Below the pieces are notes generated by a model that saw nothing but the letters and a program-made list of their open reading frames with translations, was not told where the DNA came from and searched no databases. The position numbers and the translations under genes are program-made. Below, in pieces: positions 14,625 through 23,831 of a stretch of 64,000 nt of DNA. Each line of letters opens with the position of its first letter. Positions within the stretch are counted from its first letter, which is position 1. The stretch comes from Confluentibacter sediminis. GTDB lineage: Bacteria; Bacteroidota; Bacteroidia; Flavobacteriales; Flavobacteriaceae. The DNA is taken from the NCBI RefSeq assembly GCF_003258355.1, contig NZ_QKPO01000005.1:1-64000 (forward strand), read 5' to 3'.

Positions 14625-16013
14625 ATGAAAGATATTCAATCATACATCAACGAGCATAAAGATAGATTTTTAAATGAACTTATAGAACTTCTTAAAATAC
14701 CTTCTATAAGTGCGGACTCAGCCTATAAAGCCGACATATTAAAAACGGCAGAAACCGTAAAAACCAGTTTAGAAAAGGCGGGTTGCGATAGGGTTAAAAT
14801 CTGCCAAACAGATGGGAATCCTATAGTGTATGGTGAAAAAATTATTGATAAAGCACTGCCAACGGTTTTAGTTTACGGACATTACGATGTACAACCAGCT
14901 GACCCCATTGATTTATGGGATTCGCCTCCTTTTGAGCCTGTAATAAAGAAAACGGAATTACATCCTCATGGTGCTATTTTTGGCAGAGGCTCCTGCGACG
15001 ATAAAGGACAGATGTATATGCATGTGAAAGCATTGGAGTTTATGACCAGCACCAACCAATTGCCTTGCAACGTTAAATTCATGATTGAGGGCGAAGAAGA
15101 AGTGGGGAGTCCGAATCTGTCCATCTTTGTCAAGAATAATCAGGAAAAACTTAAAAACGATGTCATTCTTATTTCCGACACAGGCATGATTGCGAATGAT
15201 GTCCCGTCCATCACGACGGGGTTACGCGGACTTAGTTACGTAGAAGTGGAAGTAACAGGACCTAACAGAGATTTACATTCAGGATTGTATGGTGGTGCAG
15301 TGGCAAACCCAATCAATATCTTAACAAAAATGATTGCATCGCTGCATGATGACAATAACCACATAACCATTCCGGGCTTTTATGACAAAGTTGAAGAACT
15401 CTCCAAAGAAGAACGTGCGGAAATGGCAAAAGCCCCTTTCAATTTAGAAAATTATAAAAAAGCCTTGAATATCGAAGCCGTTTATGGAGAAACTGGCTAT
15501 GCCACCAACGAACGTAATTCCATTCGTCCAACTTTAGATGTGAATGGGATATGGGGCGGTTATATAGGCGAAGGTGCTAAAACGGTGATAGCTAGTAAAG
15601 CTTATGCCAAAATATCCATGCGTTTGGTACCTCATCAAGATTGGAAAGAAATCACCGAACTTTTCACAAAACATTTTACAAGCATCGCTCCAAAAGGAGT
15701 GACTGTTAAAGTAAAGCCGCATCATGGTGGACAAGGTTATGTAACGCCAATTGATGGCATTGAGTACCAAGCAGCCAGTAAAGCTTATGAAGACACTTTT
15801 GGCAAAGTCCCAATTCCTCAACGTAGTGGTGGCAGCATTCCCATTGTCTCTCTTTTTGAACAAGAACTAAAAAGTAAAACCATTTTAATGGGCTTTGGCT
15901 TGGATAGTGATGCCATTCACTCCCCTAACGAACATTTCGGCATTTTTAATTTTTTAAAAGGTATTGAAACCATTCCGTTGTTTTATAAATATTTTACGGA
16001 GCTTTCTAAATAA
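14625..16013 (+). CDS. M20-family metallodipeptidase
   Basis: A 462-residue zinc peptidase of the M20 (carnosinase-like CNDP) family, expected to cleave dipeptides in the cytosol. Metal ligands are visible: His86 and Asp88 (VYGHYDVQP), an Asp in GRGSCDDKGQ (about 125-126), and Glu157/Glu158 in EGEEEVGS as catalytic base and ligand. The dimerisation (lid) domain is inserted at about 205-360, and the C-terminal RSGGSIPIV and HSPNE segments are also typical. Full length, no signal peptide. The ATG start lies 99 bp from the divergent tRNA. Confidence 0.92.
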   Translation: MKDIQSYINEHKDRFLNELIELLKIPSISADSAYKADILKTAETVKTSLEKAGCDRVKICQTDGNPIVYGEKIIDKALPTVLVYGHYDVQPADPIDLWDSPPFEPVIKKTELHPHGAIFGRGSCDDKGQMYMHVKALEFMTSTNQLPCNVKFMIEGEEEVGSPNLSIFVKNNQEKLKNDVILISDTGMIANDVPSITTGLRGLSYVEVEVTGPNRDLHSGLYGGAVANPINILTKMIASLHDDNNHITIPGFYDKVEELSKEERAEMAKAPFNLENYKKALNIEAVYGETGYATNERNSIRPTLDVNGIWGGYIGEGAKTVIASKAYAKISMRLVPHQDWKEITELFTKHFTSIAPKGVTVKVKPHHGGQGYVTPIDGIEYQAASKAYEDTFGKVPIPQRSGGSIPIVSLFEQELKSKTILMGFGLDSDAIHSPNEHFGIFNFLKGIETIPLFYKYFTELSK

Positions 16014-16020
16014 ACTAAAA

Positions 16021-17253
16021 ATGTTACTTACTCAAGAATATCAAGACAATTGGAGTTTTAGCAAAAAAGTGTTTTTTAAAATTGTATTTTCTTATTTTGT
16101 TCTTTACTTAACATTAAGATTTTTTGGTAATTTCTTGGAAGTACCATTTAAATGGATTGGCAAGAATATCTTAGGAATATCTTACAACTATAATGTGAGT
16201 GGTTTTGGGAGTGGTGACCATACATTTGCTTATATTACACTTTTCGTCAATGCAACTCTTTGTCTTTTTATTTCCTTTTTGTGGATATTATTAGACAAGA
16301 AAAGAACAAATTACAACAAACCCTTATATTGGTTGATTGTTGTTCTAAGAGTCTTCTTAATATTATCTATGTTTTCCTATGGTTTCGCAAAAATAATACA
16401 GTCACAATTCCCTTATCCTTCGTTAGCAAGAATGTTAGAACCTTTAGGGAATTTTTCCCCTATGGGACTTGCTTGGACTTATTTAGGATACTCAAAAGGA
16501 TATAATCTTTTTATGGGCATTATGGAAATCTCGGGTGGTTTACTATTAATTCCAAGAAGAACATCTACTCTAGGTGCGTTTATAACTATGGGAGTTATGA
16601 TGCATGTTGTTGTTATGAATTTTACTTACGACATTCCTGTTAAGTTATTTTCAACACACTTAACAATAATGGCATTATTTATTTTTAGTACAGATATTAA
16701 AAGGTTTATTAATGTTTTTATTAAAAATAAACCAACAAACTCATACAATTATTACAATCCAATTAAAAACCATACGTATCATAAAATTATCTTATGGATT
16801 AAAATTGTCTTAGTAATTTTATTCTTCGGTTTCTCCCTTATGCAAGGAAGAGACAGAGGAAAAAGTAAAGGTAATAAAACTCCACTTTATGGGATTTGGG
16901 AAGTTGAAGAATACATTAAAGAAGGTGACACACTTCAACCACTAATTACAGACACTGAAAGATGGCGATATTTGATTATTGAAAACAATCACCGTGCTAC
17001 AATAAAAACCATGAATGATTCATATATGCCCTATAGGATTGAAATTGATACAACTTCTAAGAAAGCAATGATTTCAGTTGGCATTACTAAATCTAAAACT
17101 TATAATCTAAAATACAACCTATTGAATAATGAAACTTTAATTCTTGAAGGCAACCTCAATTTTAATGACATAGTCATAAAACTAAAAAGAAAAGAATTAC
17201 TGTTAGATTCAAGAGAATTTAATTGGATTAATGAGACCCCTTATAACCGTTAA
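16021..17253 (+). CDS. DoxX-like membrane protein with C-terminal soluble domain
   Basis: A 410-residue protein. The N-terminal ~270 residues hold about seven hydrophobic segments with a DoxX-like core (SYGFAKIIQSQFPYP, then LGYSKGYNLFMGIMEISGGLLL and a MHVVVMNF helix). A C-terminal soluble beta-rich domain (about 300-410) begins LYGIWEVEEY. The ATG at 16021 follows the dipeptidase stop by 7 bp; the frame extends further back but overlaps that gene. The next gene starts directly after its stop, so the three genes probably form one transcript. Function unknown. Confidence 0.7.
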   Translation: MLLTQEYQDNWSFSKKVFFKIVFSYFVLYLTLRFFGNFLEVPFKWIGKNILGISYNYNVSGFGSGDHTFAYITLFVNATLCLFISFLWILLDKKRTNYNKPLYWLIVVLRVFLILSMFSYGFAKIIQSQFPYPSLARMLEPLGNFSPMGLAWTYLGYSKGYNLFMGIMEISGGLLLIPRRTSTLGAFITMGVMMHVVVMNFTYDIPVKLFSTHLTIMALFIFSTDIKRFINVFIKNKPTNSYNYYNPIKNHTYHKIILWIKIVLVILFFGFSLMQGRDRGKSKGNKTPLYGIWEVEEYIKEGDTLQPLITDTERWRYLIIENNHRATIKTMNDSYMPYRIEIDTTSKKAMISVGITKSKTYNLKYNLLNNETLILEGNLNFNDIVIKLKRKELLLDSREFNWINETPYNR

Positions 17254-18117
17254 ATGAAAAACCAACACACCAAAAACCTTATTTTTCTTTTAATAGCAAC
17301 GCTTTTTGGCAGCACCTCTGGTCCCCTAGGTAAGTTTATAGATTTAGATCCACCAGTTATTATTTGGTGCCGTTGTGTTTTAGGCGGTATCTTTTTGTTT
17401 GCTTTTTGCTACTTTAAGAAGGTTAATTTAAAGATTTTATCAAAAAGAGATTTTTTAACCATATTACTAAGCGCTTTGTTTTTTGGCGCCCATTGGATTA
17501 CTTATTTCTATGCGCTTAAATTATCAAACGTTGCTATTGGGATGTTATCGTTGTTCTCTTATCCTATGATAACCGCTCTTATTGAACCTTTGTTCATTAA
17601 AGTGAAATTTGACCCCATGTACATTGTTTTGAGCATTATAGTATTATTGGGGCTTTATATTTTAGCACCTGAATTCAGTCTTGAAAATTCTTATGTAGAA
17701 GCTATTATTTTTGGAGTGATATCGGCATTACTATATTCATTACGTAACATCATTTCCAAAAAATTAATAACTCGCTATACAGGCATGAGCATTATGTTTT
17801 ATCAATTGGTTATACTAAGTGTGGTATTGTTACCTGCTGCTTTTTTGTTTGATATCTCAAATATTTCAACTGAATTTCCATACATCATCGCTCTAGGTTT
17901 ATTAACAACCGCCATTGGGCATACCATGTTGGTAAGTAGCTTTAAACATTTTTCGGTAAGCACCGCCAGCATAATCAGTAGCACACAACCTATTTTTGGG
18001 ATTATCTTGGCTTTTATTTTTCTAAATGAAATCCCTAATTTAAACACATTCCTTGGAGGCTCTTTAATCTTGGCAACTGTTGTTATTGAGAGTGTTCGCT
18101 CGCGTAAAAAATCCTAA
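17254..18117 (+). CDS. EamA/DMT-family transporter
   Basis: A 287-residue integral membrane protein with ten predicted helices in two repeated halves (EamA domains about 6-135 and 150-282). The family signature is seen in FWCR-like IIWCRCVLGGIF near 37-48 and AIGHTMLVSSFKHFSVSTASIISSTQP in the second half. Members export or import small metabolites; the substrate cannot be inferred. It starts at the base after the preceding stop. Confidence 0.88.
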   Translation: MKNQHTKNLIFLLIATLFGSTSGPLGKFIDLDPPVIIWCRCVLGGIFLFAFCYFKKVNLKILSKRDFLTILLSALFFGAHWITYFYALKLSNVAIGMLSLFSYPMITALIEPLFIKVKFDPMYIVLSIIVLLGLYILAPEFSLENSYVEAIIFGVISALLYSLRNIISKKLITRYTGMSIMFYQLVILSVVLLPAAFLFDISNISTEFPYIIALGLLTTAIGHTMLVSSFKHFSVSTASIISSTQPIFGIILAFIFLNEIPNLNTFLGGSLILATVVIESVRSRKKS

Positions 18118-18140
18118 TTAATATTTCTATATTTTAAAAA

Positions 18141-18259
18141 TGTCAATTCGAGTGAATTACACACATTTTTCATGTGTGTAATTTGTATCGAGAATCATTC
18201 TTTTTAGATTTTCAAATAGTTCTCGATACCATTCTCCTGCTTCTAATATCGAATTGACA
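18141..18259. repeat. Three-stem nested palindromic element
   Basis: The outer stem TGTCAATTCGA (18141-18151) pairs perfectly with TCGAATTGACA (18249-18259). It encloses two hairpins: AATTACACACAT with ATGTGTGTAATT (18155-18183, 5-nt loop) and GTATCGAGAA with TTCTCGATAC (18185-18229, 25-nt loop). This cloverleaf layout in an intergenic gap suggests a REP/MITE-type mobile repeat or a structured RNA. A terminator role for the upstream operon is possible but no T-run is present. Confidence 0.8.
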
Positions 18260-18282
18260 CACTACTATTTATGTTTTTTAAC

Positions 18283-18344
18283 TCTACACTTGTAGAATTA
18301 AAATATTTGTTCTATGTTTGTAGAACATAATCTAATCTTGTAGA
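18283..18344 (+). promoter_or_regulatory. Triple BlaI/MecI-type operator overlapping a promoter
   Basis: Three dyads share the pattern TCTAnn-NT-TGTAGA: 18283-18296 (TCTACA-CT-TGTAGA, perfect), 18311-18324 (TCTATG-TT-TGTAGA) and 18331-18344 (TCTAAT-CT-TGTAGA). The middle one contains TATGTTTG (18313-18320), an exact TAnnTTTG promoter element. The last ends 2 bp before the regulator start codon. This is the layout expected for autorepression by the downstream BlaI-type protein. Confidence 0.8.
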
Positions 18345-18346
18345 AA

Positions 18347-18712
18347 ATGCAATTATCAAAAACCGAAGAAGATTTAATGAACTACCTCTGGAAGCTAGAG
18401 AAAGCGTTTATGAAAGATTTACTCGATGCCTACCCAGAACCTAAACCAGCAACTACAACCGTCGCAACGCTTTTAAAACGTATGACCCATAAGGGTTTTG
18501 TTGCTTATAATTTATTCGGAAACTCCAGAGAATACTACCCGTTGGTTAAAAAAAAGGATTATTTCTCTAAACATGTAAACGGTCTCATCAAAAACTTTTT
18601 TAATGATAGTGCCTCGCAGTTCGCCTCGTTTTTTACCAAAGAAACCAATTTAACCAAAGAAGAATTGGAAGATTTAAAAACACTCATAGATAAGGAACTT
18701 AAAAATAAATAG
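18347..18712 (+). CDS. BlaI/MecI-family repressor
   Basis: A 121-residue winged-helix repressor. The N-terminal DNA-binding domain (about 3-75) shows LSKTEEDLMNYLWKLEKAF, then TTTVATLLKRMTHKGFV as recognition helix and wing; the C-terminal half is the dimerisation and protease-sensitive region. Such repressors bind TACA/TGTA dyads and are released when the partner M56 peptidase signals cleavage. Three matching dyads lie just upstream, and the M56 gene follows after 2 bp. It probably senses envelope or cell-wall stress, though the signal is unknown. Confidence 0.92.
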   Translation: MQLSKTEEDLMNYLWKLEKAFMKDLLDAYPEPKPATTTVATLLKRMTHKGFVAYNLFGNSREYYPLVKKKDYFSKHVNGLIKNFFNDSASQFASFFTKETNLTKEELEDLKTLIDKELKNK

Positions 18713-18714
18713 CT

Positions 18715-20640
18715 ATGGGATTCTATATTTTAAAATCGGGCATCTGTTTGGCAATCTTTTATGGCTTTTATAAGCTGGTTTTAGAAAAAGAAAGCTTTCA
18801 TGTTTTTAAGCGTTTTTATTTATTGCTTTCGGTAGTTATAGCATTTGTAATCCCATTAATAACCTTTATAAAATATATAGAAGTTATTCCTCAAGAAGTA
18901 CCTTTAGTTTTCCCTGAATCAATTATAACAAACTCAGTAATAAAGGCTGAACCAATAAACTATACTTCTATGATGTTATGGAGCATCTATGGTTTGGGTG
19001 TGTTACTTTTTAGTTTTAAGTTTTTTAAAAATTTATCAGGACTAATCACTAAAATAAAACGAAACCCGAAATTTAAAAACCAACGTTTCATTAATGTGTT
19101 GCTGCAAGATTTAGTCATTCCCCATACCTTTTTTGATTACATTTTTTTAAACAAGCAAAAGTTTGAATCGCATCAAATCCCTAAAGAAGTGTTGTTACAT
19201 GAAGAAACCCATGCTAAACAAAAACATAGTTTGGATGTGTTGTTTATTGAACTATTACACATTCTATTTTGGTTCAATCCATTTATTCATTTTATAAAAC
19301 GCAGCATTAAATTAAACCATGAGTTTTTAGCAGACCAAGCTGTTATAAATAATGGTATTATACCTTCAACATATCAACAAATGTTATTGACATTCTCATC
19401 AAATGCTTTAGAACCTCAATTGGCAAACGCCATCAATTATTCATCCATCAAAAAACGATTTACAGTTATGAAAACACACACATCCCAACAAGCTATTTGG
19501 CTCCGAAGCCTCATTTTATTACCATTACTTGCTATATTGATTTATAGTTTTAGTGAAAAGAAAGTTGTTGAAAAGCCCTTTATTGTTCAACAAAACGTCA
19601 CCAGCAGTGGTGTAACCGAAGCGATGATGGAAGAATATCGAGACTTCATCAAAGACTTTGAAAATTCAAATAAGATAATTTATCCTAAATATTTAAGGGC
19701 TGTTGCTATTTATGATTTAATGACAGATGAACAACGCCATTCAGTTAAAAAATATCCAAAAGATATAATTTCTAATTTATCCAATGTAAAACCAAAAACT
19801 CCTACTGAAACTGAATTTAATTCATGGAAAAACTCCAACAAATTTGCTATTTGGATTGATGGAACCCATGTAAAAAATTCAGAACTAGACAATTACAAAG
19901 TATCTGATATTAAATATTTTACAACTAGTTTTGTTTATAATAATGCTAGAAGCGTAAAGTTTTCTCAATCTTATCAAAATCATTTGTATACTCAAAAAGG
20001 ATTTGAAACTACGTTTACTAATTCAAAAAAAAATCATTCTGCTTTAGAACAAATTAAAAAGGAATTGAAAGCAGAAAGTTCTAAAACCCAACAAAGAGCA
20101 ACTCAAGATACTGTAGAAGAATACAAGAAAAAATACAATGAATTAGAAGTGCTAAAAAAAATACCTCCTCATTATATAAACAAAACAAAAACAGAACAAG
20201 AAAAAATGAATGCCTTGTTTTCAGATTTAGGTGGTATGTATTTTAAAATGTCTAGCACTAATAGACAACTTGTTTCAAGACCAGAAGCTCCTATTTTGCC
20301 TTACGCGAAGTTGATAAGAGATGGAAAAATAGAATACAAAAAAATTAGTGATTTGACCGAGGAAGACAAAAAATTACTTCCACCACCTCCACCTCCACCA
20401 ATTGAAACAGCTTTACCACAAAATCCTTCAAAAGAATTATTGCAAGCCAAGAAAAAATTTGTAGAAAAAGCTGATGCTTATGGAGACGCTATGCAGGTTT
20501 ATTTTAAAGAGAAAAAAGGAGATCTTAACGATTTAAAAACTCAGTACAAAGAAGTTATGGAACTCTATAACGTATATACGGCTTTAGCCAGAAAAGAAAA
20601 TGTGTTGCCTCCACCTCCACCGCCGCCAGCAAAAAAGTAA
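18715..20640 (+). CDS. BlaR1-type M56 membrane metallopeptidase
   Basis: A 641-residue membrane protease, partner of the upstream repressor. Membrane helices are at about 4-22, 34-53, 85-104 and 262-280. The cytosolic zinc site is HEETH (162-166) with a third ligand Glu203 in NHEFLADQ. The part after residue 285 is long and periplasmic, lacks a penicillin-binding sensor domain, and contains two Pro-rich tracts (about 556-562 and 632-638). The Bacteroidetes BlaR1-like proteins often have such unrelated sensor regions; some contain TonB-like tails. The ligand is unknown. Full length, with ATG after the repressor stop. Confidence 0.88.
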   Translation: MGFYILKSGICLAIFYGFYKLVLEKESFHVFKRFYLLLSVVIAFVIPLITFIKYIEVIPQEVPLVFPESIITNSVIKAEPINYTSMMLWSIYGLGVLLFSFKFFKNLSGLITKIKRNPKFKNQRFINVLLQDLVIPHTFFDYIFLNKQKFESHQIPKEVLLHEETHAKQKHSLDVLFIELLHILFWFNPFIHFIKRSIKLNHEFLADQAVINNGIIPSTYQQMLLTFSSNALEPQLANAINYSSIKKRFTVMKTHTSQQAIWLRSLILLPLLAILIYSFSEKKVVEKPFIVQQNVTSSGVTEAMMEEYRDFIKDFENSNKIIYPKYLRAVAIYDLMTDEQRHSVKKYPKDIISNLSNVKPKTPTETEFNSWKNSNKFAIWIDGTHVKNSELDNYKVSDIKYFTTSFVYNNARSVKFSQSYQNHLYTQKGFETTFTNSKKNHSALEQIKKELKAESSKTQQRATQDTVEEYKKKYNELEVLKKIPPHYINKTKTEQEKMNALFSDLGGMYFKMSSTNRQLVSRPEAPILPYAKLIRDGKIEYKKISDLTEEDKKLLPPPPPPPIETALPQNPSKELLQAKKKFVEKADAYGDAMQVYFKEKKGDLNDLKTQYKEVMELYNVYTALARKENVLPPPPPPPAKK

Positions 20641-20660
20641 ACAAAACATACATGATTAAA

Positions 20661-20691
20661 ACAGCCAAGTTTAAACTTGGCTGTTTTTTTT
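20661..20691 (+). terminator. Terminator of the BlaI-BlaR1 operon
   Basis: A perfect inverted repeat ACAGCCAAGTTT/AAACTTGGCTGT (20661-20684) is followed by a run of nine T, 20 bp after the stop codon. Confidence 0.92.
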
Positions 20692-20740
20692 TATCAATTT
20701 ATGTAACAAAATGATTAAGATAACGTTCTAATAGTCAACC

Positions 20741-20763
20741 TGTCCTGAGCTTAGTCGAAGGGT
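20741..20763. repeat. Dispersed flavobacterial repeat motif
   Basis: TGTCCTGAGCTTAGTCGAAG is the type of short sequence (CTTCGACTAAGCTCAGGA on the other strand) that recurs in many flavobacterial genomes. Only one copy is seen in the window. Confidence 0.4.
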
Positions 20764-20782
20764 CAATCAAATAGCATACGTT

Positions 20783-21883
20783 ATGTTAAAGCAATTCTTC
20801 ATTATTTGCTCTGGTGCAGATACCGACATTTTAGAAAACTGTTCTAAAGGGGAACAAAATAAATACGCTGGTATTGGAGCCACCGTGTTCTTTACAGCCG
20901 TTATGGCTTTTATAGCATCTAGTTATGCGCTTTATACCGTTTTCGATAATTTGTATACCTCCATATTCTTCGGACTTATTTGGGGATTCCTCATTTTTAA
21001 TTTAGACCGCTATATCGTTTCCACTATTAAAAAAACCGGACACTTTATTGACGAATTTATTCAAGCAACACCTCGAATTATATTGGCAGTTATCATAGCA
21101 ATCGTTATTTCAAAACCATTAGAACTTAAAATTTTTGAAAAAGAAATTAACCAGGTGTTATTGGAACAAAAAAATGATTTAACACTTGCCAATAAAACAC
21201 AAATAGCAGAACAATTTAATCCTAGTATAAACAGTTTAGCCGAAAATAATAAAGCTTTGCAAAAACAAATCGATGACAAAGAAGCCGAAGTAAACGCATT
21301 ATACAATACTTATATCGCAGAAGCAGAAGGAACCGCTGGTACCAAACTTTTAGGCAAAGGTCCTGTTTATAAAGAAAAACGTGATAAACATGATGATTTG
21401 TTGGCGGAATTGCAACAACTAAAAGCAGAGAATAAAGAAAAGATTTTAGCTAATGACACCCAAATAGCCCATTTAAAAGGCAGTTATGACACCGAGGTTG
21501 AGAAAACACAACCCATCATCAATAATTTTGACGGTTTAATGGCTCGTGTTAATGCTTTAGGTGAGCTGCCTTGGCTACCTTCGTTTTTTATATTTCTGCT
21601 GTTTCTGGCCATTGAAACATCTCCTATACTCGCAAAATTATTATCCCCAAAAAGTGCTTACGACTATAAATTAGAAGACCAGGAAGCTACTTTAAAAACA
21701 ACCATTCTTCAAAATAAAAACCAAAGAGAGGCTTTACTTAAAACGGACTTTGCCATTAATGACCGTATTTACAACGACATTGAACATGAAGATGAATTAT
21801 ACTCTTATAAACGCAAAAAAGCCAGAGAACTTATGCAGCTACAAGCTGATGCATTCTTTAAACAACAAAAAAATGTTTTATAA
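20783..21883 (+). CDS. DUF4407 membrane protein with coiled coil
   Basis: A 366-residue protein matching DUF4407. The N-terminus is SGADTDILENCSKGEQNKYAG; membrane helices are at about 29-52, 56-74, 94-112 and 259-281. A long charged coiled-coil (about 120-240) lies between the last two helices, and a charged coiled tail of about 80 residues follows. The family is widespread in Bacteroidetes; function not known. Single gene, convergent with the STAS gene. Confidence 0.85.
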   Translation: MLKQFFIICSGADTDILENCSKGEQNKYAGIGATVFFTAVMAFIASSYALYTVFDNLYTSIFFGLIWGFLIFNLDRYIVSTIKKTGHFIDEFIQATPRIILAVIIAIVISKPLELKIFEKEINQVLLEQKNDLTLANKTQIAEQFNPSINSLAENNKALQKQIDDKEAEVNALYNTYIAEAEGTAGTKLLGKGPVYKEKRDKHDDLLAELQQLKAENKEKILANDTQIAHLKGSYDTEVEKTQPIINNFDGLMARVNALGELPWLPSFFIFLLFLAIETSPILAKLLSPKSAYDYKLEDQEATLKTTILQNKNQREALLKTDFAINDRIYNDIEHEDELYSYKRKKARELMQLQADAFFKQQKNVL

Positions 21884-22168
21884 TTAAGCGGCTTTCCCAG
21901 ATTTAAAATAATCATATAAATCTTTGCACCCCAAACCAACAATAGCGAATTTTTTGTTTTTAGCTATAGCCTCATCATGAAGTCTTGCAATGGCATTAAC
22001 TCCATATCTGTCTATGCTTTCTAAATCTTCTATGCTAATAGTAACAGTGTTAGATTTTTCAAAAATATTTTTGAATGCTTGCTGAAACATATATACATTA
22101 TTCCTGTTTAAAATTCCTTTTAAACTATAAAAATTATTGCAGTTACTAATTGTTAGGTCCATACACAT
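21884..22168 (-). CDS. STAS-domain protein
   Basis: A 94-residue protein that looks like a single STAS domain: a beta strand, a helix with NNVYMFQQAFKNIF, a strand VTISIEDLESIDRYGVNAIARL and a final strand FAIVGLG. In anti-sigma-factor antagonists the Ser/Thr phosphorylated residue lies in the D-S-[ST] loop; here that loop reads ESIDRYG, so regulation by phosphorylation is uncertain. Two Met codons (22168 and 22162) are possible starts. No kinase or phosphatase partner is adjacent. Confidence 0.65.
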   Translation of the reverse strand: MCMDLTISNCNNFYSLKGILNRNNVYMFQQAFKNIFEKSNTVTISIEDLESIDRYGVNAIARLHDEAIAKNKKFAIVGLGCKDLYDYFKSGKAA

Positions 22169-22367
22169 AAATTTATATTATATAAATATTTATAATTATT
22201 AATCCATTGATTACCATATTAATATACAACTAAAAATAAACTTAGTTGCATTTTATCGATAAAGCGGAAAATACTTTAGTTAAAAAAATTAAACTTGTCA
22301 AATAAATCGATATATCACTTCTTTAAAAGTTTGATTTTGCTATTTTTACTTCACAAATTTTATATGC

Positions 22368-22802
22368 ATGATGAAGAAGCTTTTACTATTACTTTTTATT
22401 TTATCGTTACATAACGTTACTGCACAAACCTCCGAGAAAGAAGACAAAAAAGATATTCTTGCTGTTTTAAAAGCTCAAAGACTAGCTTGGTCTGATGATG
22501 ATATGGAAGGTTTTATGGAAGCCTATTGGAAAAGTGATTCACTTAAGTTTTATGGTCCTAATGGTATTACACAAGGTTGGGACAACACCTTTGAAAAATA
22601 TAGAAGGAGTTATCCTGATAAAGATCACACAGGTATCTTAAGCTTTAAAATAAACGATGTTTCCAAAATCAGTGAAAACAATTATTACGTTTTAGGCGAA
22701 TACCATTTAAAACGCAATGTTGGAAATGCAGATGGTTTTTTTATGCTATTATTTAGGAAAATAGAAACCGATTGGAAAATTATTGTCGATACGTCTTACT
22801 AA
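22368..22802 (+). CDS. DUF4440/SnoaL-like protein, exported
   Basis: A 144-residue protein: a signal peptide (1-20, ending VTAQ) and one NTF2-like cone-fold domain (about 30-142). Family hints include LKAQRLAWSDDDMEGFMEAYW, GITQGWDNTFEKYRRSYPD and a final strand DWKIIVDTSY. NTF2-like DUF4440 proteins bind small ligands or act as isomerases; no catalytic residue set can be assigned. It stands alone and ends 2 bp from the convergent PorP/SprF gene. Confidence 0.8.
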   Translation: MMKKLLLLLFILSLHNVTAQTSEKEDKKDILAVLKAQRLAWSDDDMEGFMEAYWKSDSLKFYGPNGITQGWDNTFEKYRRSYPDKDHTGILSFKINDVSKISENNYYVLGEYHLKRNVGNADGFFMLLFRKIETDWKIIVDTSY

Positions 22803-22804
22803 TA

Positions 22805-23809
22805 TTAATTTACAGAAGGACAATTACAATCGTATTTTTCTCTTTTACAATTAAAGTTATATCCAAGTGTTATTTGATGAAATCCACCATTGGTAAATAC
22901 CACTGAATTTGTTTGATAAGTATATGTATAGGCAACCATAAACTGGTTATAATTAACCCCAAGAATAGGTGTTATGTTTTGTAGTTTTTGGCTATTTATA
23001 GCTCCTGAATTTGTTAAATATTGAGCACCATCCAAACTTTGTCTGTAAGACAAACCTCCCCAAATACTTCCAAATTCCATTTGTTTATATGCTTTAGCAT
23101 TAATATCTATGGAAGATTCTTTAGTACCTTCTTTATATTGATACATCAATGAAGGCTCGTAAGTCCAATCACTTCCATAAGCTCCAAAAACATAACCAGC
23201 AGAAAACAAATAACGCCTCAGATTGCTTGTAATTTCAATATCATTATTAACACCAGAATTTTTTAACATATTTTTTACTGTGCCATGCAAATAAAAGTCT
23301 AAATAGTTATAAGAAAAGCCAAAGTCCATGTTAAGGTTTGTTTTGCTTTCTACATTTCCACTAATTAGAATATCGTAACCATCTTGAGGAAAAGACGTTT
23401 CATCTAACTTATACTGAATAAAACCAACACTTAATCCAAAAGACAACTGATTTAAATCTAATTCAGACCTCGAAAACATTATGTGATGCGCATACGTTAC
23501 ATAAGCACCACTTTGCGAATGGTAACCGTTTTTATCTGTATATAAAATACCTCCGATTGCAGAAGGCGAATCCCCTATTCTACCATTCATACTTAAGGTT
23601 AAAAGCTTAGGAGCATCTTCATGTCCAAACCATTGTTGGCGTGCTGTTAGGCGAACCTTAGCACAATTTGCAGCTCCTGCCATGGATGGATGGATTAAAT
23701 AATAATTATCAGTTAAATAGTCGGCATAAATAGGCAATCCTTCTTGAGCCTTTGCTATAAGCATACTCAAAAATCCTAGTACCAAAACAAAACAATATTT
23801 CAACTTCAT
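22805..23809 (-). CDS. PorP/SprF-family type IX secretion membrane protein
   Basis: A 334-residue outer-membrane protein with a signal peptide (ending AKAQ at about 21). The start of the mature part, YADYLTDNYYLIHPSMAGAANCAKVRLTARQQWFG, is characteristic of PorP/SprF proteins, which assist surface attachment of type IX-secreted, often adhesin-like, substrates. The C-terminus has the barrel strand ITLGYNFNC followed by CNCP. Members are usually encoded next to a large secreted partner; none is seen here, so it is a solitary copy. Confidence 0.88.
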   Translation of the reverse strand: MKLKYCFVLVLGFLSMLIAKAQEGLPIYADYLTDNYYLIHPSMAGAANCAKVRLTARQQWFGHEDAPKLLTLSMNGRIGDSPSAIGGILYTDKNGYHSQSGAYVTYAHHIMFSRSELDLNQLSFGLSVGFIQYKLDETSFPQDGYDILISGNVESKTNLNMDFGFSYNYLDFYLHGTVKNMLKNSGVNNDIEITSNLRRYLFSAGYVFGAYGSDWTYEPSLMYQYKEGTKESSIDINAKAYKQMEFGSIWGGLSYRQSLDGAQYLTNSGAINSQKLQNITPILGVNYNQFMVAYTYTYQTNSVVFTNGGFHQITLGYNFNCKREKYDCNCPSVN

Positions 23810-23831
23810 AAACTATCACTTAGTAGGTTTT

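Noticed and set aside
14361-14639. A 92-codon - strand open frame
   Set aside because: It covers the tRNA-Leu gene and its terminator; the frame is a by-product of these.
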